NCBI GenBank assembly: GCA_902702965.1
Contig: CACRXP010000309.1
Location: 107,563 to 171,562, forward strand
Direction: 5' to 3'
DNA: 64,000 bases
Source of the DNA: Spirometra erinaceieuropaei
Lineage: Eukaryota; Platyhelminthes; Cestoda; Diphyllobothriidea; Diphyllobothriidae
Shown here: positions 46,701-58,700 of the stretch, piece by piece
How the letters are laid out: each line of letters opens with the position of its first letter
Position numbering within the stretch: the first letter of the stretch is position 1
Position numbers and translations under genes: made by a program
The notes under the pieces: generated by a model
Told to the model about the DNA's origin: nothing
Database searches by the model: none
Seen by the model: the letters and a program-made list of their open reading frames with translations, nothing else

Positions 46701-49700
46701 GACGGAGTCAGAATCATCCTTTTAAGTTTAACTTCTAACACCTCAAATGGGGCTCTGTTTACGACCTTCCCACAATGGGTTTTTTAAAATTCATTTGACC
46801 GTCTACTTTTCTTAACAGGGTACCGATGCTGCCCTCATTCCAACTCTTTGTTGGCCTGCGTTCGCCATCCATACTGCTGAGATCCACAAAATAACTATGA
46901 AGCGTGTGGACGTCCTAAAAGGTAACTACGGCTACAAACGTTTCACCCGCGATGGCTACGCCACTGTCCTCGAGACCTGCACAATCTACACGCAGGGTGA
47001 GCTCTCGAAGTTTCGGGGCATAGAAAATGAATGGCCCATGTTCTTTGCCTACCAGATCATCGCCTGCCACTTCGCCAAGGACTATGAGAAGGCGCAGATG
47101 TTTGAGGACCTGTTAGAGCCCCTCTTGGTAACCCCGGTGTCCGAAAAGTATCCTTGGCTGCCAAAGTACTACTTTGTACCAGAGGACTCTCTCGACGAGG
47201 AGCGCGAGTCGCCGGGCAAAGCAGTTCGGAAAAGCAACTTCAAATTGCAGGCTGAACCCCGCTTTTTATGGGGCCAGTCAGTCTATATTATCTCCCAGTT
47301 AATGAGTAAGTTCACCCGAGGCCGAATATCGTTTGTACAAACACTTAATTTGTCTTTCAATTCAAATTAACTAACTTCCAAGGCTTTCATTGAACAATAA
47401 TATATGATTGGAGTTTGAGACTATTCCGCGGGACCTGGAACAATGCTCCCAAAATGGGCGGTGGCATGGCGTTAGATTAAAACAGGGCCATACAGGCCCG
47501 CTGCATACGTTAGATGGCGAATTTAAGTTCTTTCAGCCTCATCCCAAGTCGGTTTGACTCGGATAAGTCGCTGACCTATGAAGAACTATAGAAAAGATAT
47601 CACCGTCGACCTAATAATTATGTTCCTCACGTTATACAACCAAAAGCATTTCTCCATAGTCTCGAAACGCTAATAGTTGCGACTGATGGCAAAACTCGTT
47701 TCTCTTTGAGAACGAGAAACAAGTCACAATGGCTGCTTCTTACTTTATGGCCTTTATGGCACTGTTGCGATCAAAAGACCTTCAGTTAGGACTGGTGCGT
47801 AGAGATTTAGGGCCAAAGTGATGTGGCACGTATGTATGGGTGACGTCCACACCCATCTCGAGTCGTACTAACTTTACCCTGTCATTGGAGCTTGGTGGGT
47901 GTGGGATGAGAGCTTGGCGCGGCGCGAGGCTCTGTCACTGTAAACATCTCCGTTTACCAGTCACACACGCTCCGCTCTTGGAACAGCAGTGATTCTCATT
48001 GTCTACCTCGAACTAATTATCGCGTTTAACTGCTGCTTAAGATTTATCATTTTTTGTGTTAGCTTTTTACGAAGTTCACATTGGCTGTCTGTTCTCTGTC
48101 GAAGAGAATTTCCCCCACCCAGATTTATTACATTAAAATATCAACTAATCGTGAGCTCGTAATCCCTAATCTTTAGCTCCTCTGGCTTTTTGTCCTCGTG
48201 ACACCGATTTGGACCCCGAACTCAGGTCCCCTAATCGTGCATGTATTTATTGCAGACTACAACAGTGTACTGGAGGTTTAAATCTCGGGTGTGCAGTCCA
48301 CGATCGGAGTATCACTGGCTGGTGACTTCAGATAATCCGGAATAGGGATATAGCCGGCTAATGACTAAAAATAAGTCAGGAACGGTCATTATAGTGTACC
48401 TGCTTTCGTTCATATAAACTTCTCATCGTACAACACTTTTGTTATCTAATTCCCGTGTCTTACGAATGGTCAATGTCCTTTGTTAGAAAAAAGCACATAC
48501 TTCTCTTTAAGACGAAGACTTGTTCATATCTTTTCAGGCAGCGGTCTACTTCAGATTCACGACCTAGATCCATTAGGCCGCCACTGTCCGGCAAATTCTC
48601 GTCCCCTGTCTCTGGTTTCACGCTACTCCACTATATCGGTAACTTGTACACATTATATCTTGATTTTCTGTGCATAAGTTGCTCTAGGTAAACAGTCCCG
48701 CTTTCTAAAACGCCTAAGTGTTATTAGTCTGTCTTTAGATACCGAAGGTACTCCTTTTAATGGCAAATTTTCGACTTTTGACGATTAAAGCTGACTGAAA
48801 CCCCATCTCAGCTGTCAAACCATCTTAGACAGACATCGTGGAATTGCAGTTTACTAGAGAAGCGTTTCTTCTCATCTTACTTCAAACCCTTCGCTTTAGG
48901 TCTAAATTTCAGTTTACCCCTATCGGGAATATAGACAGGGCTGGATGACGTCAGCAGTTATGTCGCAAATTATCATTCTAATCTTTTGTAGTTGGCGACA
49001 CGTCTAATAGTTTTTTTTCATTTGTTCGGCGTAAAGTCCTACCGTCTCGTTCACCAGCACTTTTTCAATCCTATTTTAGAGTCGACCGGCAACAATGCTT
49101 GTCCAGGTTGTCCTCATAGCCGAGTCGACCCGCCTGCAACAGATTCTGGCGACCTATGGCATCAGGGCCCAAACACCTGTCGAAATTGAGCCCCTAAAGG
49201 TCAGTTACTGTCGAATTCATACTACTGAAGGAAAGTCACACATAACCGATACTTGGCCTACTTTTTGAGCTATACTGACCATTTTTGGCTATTCTCGGCA
49301 AATGAACTGTTTTGGTGGTACAAGCGAAGATGCGAGTTCCAGGAACTCCAGATGTTTCTGGAGTCGTTTACCGGATCTGGTACAGTTTCGGACAAAGCAA
49401 CTACGTCGGAGAAACTGGTAGACTGCTCCGAACGCGAATTGCCGAACGCGCGGCAGCGGTACGGAGAAGTGACGCCAACTCTCAGGTCACGGCCCATTCG
49501 ACGAGACCCGGCCACGCATTCACGTTCGATGAGGCCGAAATTCTCGCGAGAGAGGATAATCGTGTGAGCCGCGAGTTGCTTGAGTCATGGTTCACGGAAC
49601 CGCAGTCTATCAACAAGTGCAACGACATCCCCACTCCATATTCCGTGCTGAGGCATAGGCTGGCCAAGTTAATTGACCACTCGGGGAGCCCGCAAGCCGG

Positions 49701-52700
49701 TAAGCCAGATGGCAGAGCAATCACCACGCCAGTATCCAACACGGGTGATGACATTTCGGCAATTAACAACTTGCATGCCGGCCAGTAAGCAATTAGCGCA
49801 CCAGCGGGCAACGATCCTTGATGAAGGGGAGCGCGGTTAATTGCTATAGGTATGCGGTAGCATAGCGACTGCATCCTATAAAGACTGCAACTTCCTGTGC
49901 ACGAGTCACCCTTTTCTGCTACTGTCTTTGATGATGGATTCAAGTGAGAATCCGAACCGTCGGGCGAATAAAGCTCTTGTTCCAGCGATCGCTTCGTCTT
50001 CTGCTTTGGTGGTCCCCGTTACAGCAGATTCGGAGATGTCCGGGGAATCCAACCCTCTATACTAAATCGGAGTCTGGCATGTGTTCTCGGGAATGCCCAT
50101 CCATAACACATGCCAACATTCCGGGTGAGGTGTCAGGCCCGGTTGCCGGTTCACGCCGCGCCAATCGGAAATCCGCGCCGTCCCCTTATTTGTGATGTCA
50201 TATAAAATCCTGGTCAGCGTGCTCAGTAGACAAGGGGGTGTTGAGGTACGCCAAGGTGCTGGTTTAAGTCGTGCCAGTGACTTGCGTCCTTTTTCGCCTT
50301 CAACCTTCTTGACTCCGTCTTAGCAGCGGATACAAGTGGGGGAGGAGGATAGAGTGCGGCTGTTGCAATGAAAGTGGGCTTTAACAATAAACGGATTTCT
50401 GTGCTAGTCATCGCACTGCGCCCGGCACGTATGCTTGTTGTACGGGGAGGGTATCGCCGCTTACGACGGTCAAACTGTCGTGTTGTTGATATTGTTGTTG
50501 TTGTTGTTGCAGCCGTTTACTTGCTTGTACTTCGTACAGCTGTGATCATACCTGATCTAGCTAGTCCTGAAGGTGTCCTAGATCGTGCTTCTCGCCTGAA
50601 GGTCTGCGGTAGCGGATCTGGGGAGTTCGACTCGTTCTCTCCTCAACGTCAGAGACCGAAGAACTAAGGTCCATAAAGCATTTCCATGACATTGCGAACT
50701 GTACCGAGTCAAGCTTTGGGTTGGCCCCCAGTTGGGCACCGGAGCCGGACTGGAGGCTGCAACGCCGAGCTCATGAGACGGACGACGACGAATGTACTCA
50801 AACCACGTCAGTTGTCATTCTTGACTGGCTTGGGATATACTCACGGTGTTGTCTCAGCGAGTGCGGCCTCTCTCATTGGAGACGAGGCCAATGAACTTTA
50901 TTTGAAGGATGTTCCTCAGGCAGCGATGGTTAAGCATCTCTAATTCTGCCTCATCTTCCACGCGTACAGATCAGCATTCACAGCTGACTGGACGTGTGCC
51001 CGATATACACAGACCTTTCTGTCGCTGAAGATGTTGCGTGGGATCCAAAGACAAAATCGCTCCTCGAAATGATGTCGTTCTTTCTCCGACCATTCGGCAA
51101 CAGCCTTTCCTTGAGACATTTTAAACTGTATGCTTCCCCAGGCTCACTGTCATTGATCCCGAGGCGTGTATTCTCCAGGGTAGGAATACAGCTCAAGAAA
51201 GCCTGGATCATCCTGAGCGTTTATGGATAAACTGACCGATTTGACAACTTCCTTCATTTCGTGACATCAAAAGCTATGGATCACCAAAGTCTGAGGCTAG
51301 CAAGGCCATGTCGTTAACACCATTTTTAGTCAGTCACCCGACTCGCTGGCGCAGATCCAACGCCGTAAATCCCGTGTAGTGTCCTTCCGCGGCTCTGTAC
51401 AGTAACGCATTCGAACAAAATTGACGAGTCGATTCGACCAGATCGAATAGCGATCAGCTCTGACGGATTGTTACGGAACAGAACTCTCAGATTAACTGAA
51501 CGATAGCTGGCTCTAGCTATAGCGATGCTTTTTGTCGATATACAATCTAATTCAACTATTTACGACGAAATGAGCGGAAGCGGACGCTGAGACTTCGTTT
51601 ACAAAACAGGGGTGTGGTATTACGTCTAGACACGGACCTGGCCGTGCCAACCATTTGTGCCCTCGCCCGCCTCCTGTCTCCTTGACTCTGTCTTGACACC
51701 TTGACGAGGTTGGGAGGAAGGGAGTGCCGTGGATGCTGCGCAAGTCCACTCTCGCTATAAACTAATTCACGCCCAAGTCACTGTGCCTGCTTCACCTTGC
51801 TGTGGAGCCCACGGTGGACATCGTCGTGCACGACGGTTGAACTGTCGTCGAGTAGTCTATTTTGCATACTATTCGTCCGCAGCACTGAACCAGGGTCATG
51901 AAGTGTGTCGGTTCTGGCGGTCGTCATAGCATGGATAGTAATACTTGACGTAAACATATCGAGGTTTCTTGGGTGTTTTGAGTACAGGCAGGTCCTTAAC
52001 AGTCGTTCATATTTGTCCTTTTGAGGTCTTCTCCGTTAACGACTTGGTCCACGAGGCACCGGTGGCTGGCAAACTTATTTAATGGCCGTTCACTGCTGCC
52101 GTGCCACATTGCCACCATCGGGCTTTGCGGCCACTGCCCTGGTAGTTTTGTCACGGCCAATCCGCTACTGTCTCTTCGTGAGACCCAAGATCCTGCTTAT
52201 TTCGTAGCTACCCTTTGCTGAAGACCGTCCCACCACCCACTGCCTATTTACTTGCCGGGTAACCGCAGCTGGCTTGTCGTTTGTTTATCGAAACAGAACC
52301 GATTATAGGCCGACTACCAATGAGAAAATAGCCCAAAGGAACCTTTACCTCCTTGGGGACTTTTTGCGTCCTCGTCTTGATCTTCTTTTACTCCATTGAC
52401 AGGATTTGATCCACACGATTTTTGCTGAGTTTGTCGTGACATTTAACGCTCATCACGTCCGACGACGTTGGTGAGACACTGGCTGCTCTAATCCGACTCC
52501 TTTCGCCCGTTGGTACAGTTGCCAGAATACAGTCGCTGCTATCTGGGGTTTTGTTGAACCACAAACTAGATCAGAGCGGAATGACCACCTCGTACAGTTA
52601 TATATATTTTTTGTCATCAGTTTATTAAAGTCAGCCCCCCATCCTGTGTACCGGATATACTCACCATCTCCATTCTAACTATCCTTGTAGTTATGGCCGC

Positions 52701-55700
52701 CGCATCTTATTGTCAGGGCCTGTTCGTTCATGGGTCTGAGCANNNNNNNNNNNNNNNNNNNNNNNNNNNNNNNNNNNNNNNNNNNNNNNNNNNNNNNNNN
52801 NNNNNNNNNNNNNNNNNNNNNNNNNNNNNNNNNNNNNNNNATAGGAACTCTCTGCGCCCTCTTTGTCATTTCGGGGGTAGACTGTGTTAACGTACTGAAT
52901 TCTCCATTCGGCGCCCTTAAGTCCTCTGTCGAGAAGCACGACCCCGGACCCTTCAGATTTTCCTCTTTTAAAGTTAGCTCCTTCTCACGTTATTAGTTCA
53001 AGTTTAAAAATGGTGGTTATTGAATCTCCGTGAGTAGGCTGTTTTTCTTACTAAATTGACTTTTCCGTGTCTTCGCCCATGCCGTGCCCACCCGAACACT
53101 GCATATCCCCCAACCTATTCATTGCCGACGTCTTATTTTTGTTAGCTGCAAGCACATAACATGCTCAACTGTCAGGCAGATAGTAGCAAACCCGTAGTTT
53201 ATGCTAATTAGACTGTTCAACTGGTATTGCAGCCTTCACCGCTATTGCCTTGTACCTCTGAAATGCCTAATGGCGGTTTTAGTTCTGAATAGAGCTGTCG
53301 GCATTTTCTTCTCTATTGTTACTCGGTCCTTAGTTTTTTCCGAGTTTATTGCATACTGGTCTGCCAGATAACGCTTTATTTTCAGTCATTGTAATTGAAG
53401 TTAGGGCCTTCCCCTAGTTTAACACAACGCGACTCTGGTCTCCTCTGTTTTTTCTCGCATTATAGTTGACCCTAGCTGCGGTACCTGTACACGATCCTGG
53501 CAGCTGATTCCCCAGCCCGCCCTCGTGGTTTGCAGAAAAGCAGGTTGATTTTGAGGTCAGGAATATGCGTCCCCTAGGGGTTCGCAGGGTAGACCTAGGA
53601 GTAAGCTGTGAAGGAACCCAAATTATTCGTCTCTGAAATTCTCGCTGAATAGAGATTTGAAAGTTTGTTGCACCGGTTTTATGCGCTTATGCTAAGATTG
53701 TGGGCCTTGTGGCTGCCTTCAAATTAGCCAAAGCGTTCATTTCAGTTACTTTCTACTACAGACTCACTAAAGATGCGTCATCCTTTTAGGGTATCTACTC
53801 GGGATCCTGTGTAATTATTTCTTTCGGCCGATGACTTTTCCCATTTTTGGCTCGTAGCGCACTTCCATTATTTGACTTTTAGACCACTTTCAAATGTTCG
53901 GATTTTCCATAAACGGTTCGACATAGGATAAGTACCCCCATGAACACTATTCTTATAGTTTCAGCCTATTTGGTATAGGTACGCGCGTGGCGTTACCAAT
54001 CGGGCAATGCCTTCGCGAACGTCTTCACGCTATCAAATGGGTGAATAACAGAAAAACGTCTGAAGACAAGGCAGTCAACGGATACAGCAGGATAAGGCGT
54101 GAGCAAAAACTGCAGGTCTCAGCATTTGTGGCATACAACTGCTAACCAGAATAATAGAAGGAAATAAAGAGGGGCGAATGTTTGCGATAACTAGTGCGTA
54201 GCCGACTGTGACTGAAGGCCATCGTGGACCTTATATAATATGCATGAACAGCAGAACTTATTGGGGCCAATAAATGTCGTGACGGCTTTTCAACTGCAAC
54301 CCGTCTCTGCATAACATAGGTAACGAATGAAAGCGCACAGCAGTATGAATTTGTACAGAATGGCAGTGCATAGGAGCAAGGTCAAAGTTCAAAATAATCA
54401 ATAATCAGATAAGACGTCCACATAAGCATCAAAAAGGAAAAGGGGGGGACGAAACGTTAACAACAAATCACAGTCAGGGGAAAATAGAGGCGTGAGATTA
54501 CCAGGGCAATTGCAGATTGATCACGTGATCTAACTGCTTGCACAGGTCTGGTTTCTCCCTCCGTATGTAGGCTGCTTCCAAATAACGCCGATGTTTTTAT
54601 GGGTTACCTAGAAGATAAGGTGTCCTCAGAATTAAACATGACAACATTATACAGGAGATACGTGGATGATATATTCACGATTGTTGATAACAAGGAAGAC
54701 GCCTCCGACCTACTTTGCCTGATGAATAATCTGCATCCTAAAATCAAATTTACTATGGAAATGGAGCAGTTTAACAAGTCACTCTTCCTGGACTTCCTCA
54801 TGTTTAGAGAGGATGATGGTTCAATAAGACGCTCCGTCTTCCTCAAGACTACGTGGAAAGGGCAATACCTACATTTTAAAAGCTTTGCGCCAATACAATG
54901 GAAACGTAATCTAGTACATACTCTTTTTCAAAGAGCGAGAAATATTTGCTCCAGGGAGACCATAGATACAGAAACTACCCGTATCAAAGAAGCCTTACTT
55001 AATCGTGGTGACAACGTCTCAAACACAATCAAGCGACGCTTGCGTTGCACTATAGAGAGAACGTACAACGCAGCAGAGCTTATCTTCATCAGTTCCACAA
55101 AAGCCTTCCAATTAACCGGGCAAAGGATGCCTTGCCAATGCACGCCACCCCCTATTGTGTGTATGAATTCACATGCACTTGCGGATGCAAGTACATTGGG
55201 CGAACGCAAAGGGAATTGGCAACCAGGGCCGCTGAGCATTTGCCTAATTGGCTTTTCAAACAGGAAAATAGATCCCCCCGTTCGTCTATAACGAAACACC
55301 TGTTAGATAGCGGTCATGTTGTCGACCCTAAAGCATCCTTTCGAGTACTTGTCCGAGCACGTACAACTCGAACCTTGCGTTATTTGGAAGCAGCCTACAT
55401 ATGGAGGGAGAAACCAGACCTGTGCAAGCAGTTAGATCACGTGATCAATCTGCAATTGCCCTGGTAATCTCACGCCTCTATTTTCCCCTGACTGTGATTT
55501 GTTGTTAACGTTTCGTCCCCCCCCTTTTCCTTTTTGATGCTTATGTGGACGTCTTATCTGATTATTGATTATTTTGAACTTTGACCTTGCTCCTATGCGC
55601 TGCCGTTCTGTACAAATTCATACTGCTGTGCGCTTTCATTCGTTACCTATGTTATGCAGAGACGGGTTGCAGTTGAAAAGCCGTCACGAAATTTATTGGC

Positions 55701-58700
55701 CCCAATAAATTCTGCTGTACATGCTTGTTTTCAATTCATACCGGGGAAAAAATGCTTCAAATATAATATGCAGGCAAAACTAGTAGGGACCAACTCGGCG
55801 GACTGGACACCAATCAGACGGGAAGAAGAAGGCGCTGAAATTGGTCTCAGCCGTTATCGCTAATGTATGTCAAGTCGCATAAATCAAATAAGTTGGCAGC
55901 CTAGAAATATATTTCAGGGCACACTTACTCCCGTACCCTACACCATCAACTATAATTGTTCCTAGGCCTGAAAAGACACCCACTTTATTCCTATTCTTCA
56001 TCGGTAAACGTGTGCTGTTTTGTCATTTTCACAGTGGCCCCGGACGTGATCAACTCATCCGATTTCTGGTTAGCCTGCAAAGTTCCTACGTAGATGGCGT
56101 GCGTATTGTTCTTGGCCGAGCTCAGGTCAGTAATTCCAGGCATACTTCTCGTCCGCAAACACATAAATTTCTGTTACTCTACCTACATTGGTTTACTTTT
56201 GCCGTCGATACTAACACTCCAGCCCAACTTACATCGAATTTGTCTCGCTTTTATTACCAGCGTACCTTAGAAGTGTTGTATGCTTCCATTACAAGACCGT
56301 TGTCCGCCTACTCAGGATGCAGTGTTTGGTTACAAAATGTGACCGCTATTTGACTTTCCGGTACTCACGGCTTCGCTGCCTTGGGCTTTCTATCCAGTTT
56401 AATGTGACGTAATCAATTGAATAGGCAGCACCTTCGGCACAAATAACCACTGCATCGTAGTTTTGTTCTGCCCGTTTTCAATGTGCCGTTCACTTTTGCG
56501 CAGGTGTTTATAGGTGCTGTCAATCATTCGATTTTGCGCGTTCGACAACCCTCACTATTCTGTTTCTACGCTTTGATAGAATTTGGTTGCTACCGGCTGC
56601 ATCGATTACCTTGACTTCTTTCCCGACTGGGCTTCCCGCCTCGATGAATTTAATGGCCTGCAGCAGCTGCAAGCAGGACGCTCCTATCGAAGTCTCACCG
56701 ACCTACCTAAGGCCTTACAGTGGGACGACTCAGGCGATAACGAACTCGATTGTATCCTGCCGGCCGCTTTGGCCATGGCCATCACTGACGCAGCTGACAA
56801 AAAAGTGAGCCCTGTGTCGCGTTTCTCTTGATGAATCTAAACGGCCTTACCAGACTACACATTTCTATCCAAGTTTTGCCATTGATGATGAAAGTGGATA
56901 CGCCTATTTTGATGTATCCAAAGCTCCTGTTGTAGGTATTTTATGTGAGCTTTGGGACGAATGATCTTGTTGATCTATTTTTTGACGCATATTTGAACAA
57001 ATTGGCAGGGGAATTTGTCAAACTTAATTTGGGGTTAGGAGAGTAGCGAAAGCAGACTTTTAGAAAACGGTGTAAGTGCTCTTGGGTATCCAAAGAATGT
57101 AGAACATATGCCACTGCTAACCGTCGACCTTATGATGTTCTGCTCAAAAAGCGTCTAGGTCTTTATCGCACTCCAGCATGGCTGACGAAAAACTCATAAA
57201 ACGGTATCTTAGTGTCAGTCAATTTTTCCAGTTATATCCAGGTACAAAACCCCTTTTGCGTTTTTTCTCCATTGTACAGCACTTTGCCAAGACGACTGAC
57301 GCAGAGCTAGCTAGTTTCATGTTTGATCCGGAGGCACGAGAGAAGTTTGCTCCGCCCGTCCTCTCTAAGGGCGATCCTGTGCTTGAGACGGCTTTCGCGA
57401 AAACAGCCATCTCTTTGGCGCACGATGTGGCCGCCCTTCACGAGCTCATGACGCGCTACAGTCTGGACTACGTTATCAGGAAAAATGAACCTCTGTCCAC
57501 AGTTAGGGAGTTCCTAACTAACCTTCTGCGAAAGGCTGGTCTTCATCAGGTATGGTAAGTGAAAACAACCCCGTTTGATTCTGTGCCTGGATGTGCCTCC
57601 ACACTACTGAGAACCCCGCCTTCCCGCTCTTACAAACAGGAAATCGGACGTCGTTAAACTGTTATTCTCAGTAGGACTATCTACTTTGAGTGTCATAGAC
57701 ACTCATCGTGGAGTGAGGGTGGACAGTTCGGTGTGGAACATAATTCGATGAGGCCACCGACCTAATGCGGTAATTCACAGACTTGCCCGCACGGTCCCTG
57801 CAGAACCATTGTTCTGCACGAAGCCCGACCAATGAGTCCGTGGCTCACTGGTAACACAGTTAATTTCAAAAGCTAATTCAAATTCAAAGTCCGCCCGCCC
57901 TTGGGTTGACTGCTGATGAAAAAATAAACCAGACTTCGCCCTCACACTGATCCCTCAGCAGCTAAACATTCAAATGTTTTATAGTTTCGCACCCTTAAGC
58001 AACCCCCACGTCACATTTATAGAGCCATGGATTATCCCCGAGTTCTACTACTCTTCCCACACGATGCTTAGTTCAAAACTGAGGCACGTGCTTTGCCAAT
58101 GTCCGGCTGCTTCGTGACGCAAATTCAATGTGTTAGGCTCCCCAGTGGGTCTCTTCCGCGTTGTCTGTCTGTTTTCCGGTGTGGTTTAATAAACCCCCTT
58201 TCCCTGCCTCTAAAAAGCGCTACTTTCAAAAGTCCCTATTACCTGCTTATCCCTAAGTGCTTTTTGGTCATTGTCCTCCAACCGATGATCCTGGAACTCT
58301 TGCATTTGCCTTCATCTATGTGTAGGACGGTCGTCCGGTTGTGTGCGGCTCTTCTGGGGCGATATGTTAATAGTCTGGCACCCTCCACTTCTTCCATTTT
58401 GGTCTGTGGCAAACAGCTCACGTTGGGTACCGTACAGGGTCCGGAAGTGGGCGTCAACAAACCGATGAATCCGAATCAACTGTACGCCCTGCTACGTGAG
58501 GCTGTGTTTTCAGTGGATCCCATCCAAATTTCCCTACAACAGGAGTTAATTCTTGTGATTTCCGCACTACTCAACAAGGATACGTCTCTCTTCAAAGGTA
58601 TCGCTGTTATCCGCCTCGGGTAAGCTGTCATTTCCGTCCCCTGTCTCTCTCTACCCCACCACCTTTGCCTGACAGCCCACGTCTTTGGTTTTCCGGTGTA

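Noticed and set aside
54448..54460. ACGAAACGTT in the left PLE arm as hammerhead 3' half
   Set aside because: No CTGATGA core or matching stem II lies upstream; only the six-base CGAAAC is present.
57061..57200. Basic Cys/Arg/Lys-rich open text upstream of the 57280 exon
   Set aside because: It is in a different frame from the PHKB exon, ends at a stop within it, and the acceptor at 57280 gives matching phase without it.
57177..57279. Extension of the PHKB exon upstream to an ATG at 57178
   Set aside because: The borders available there do not fit the phase left by 56804, whereas the acceptor at 57280 does.
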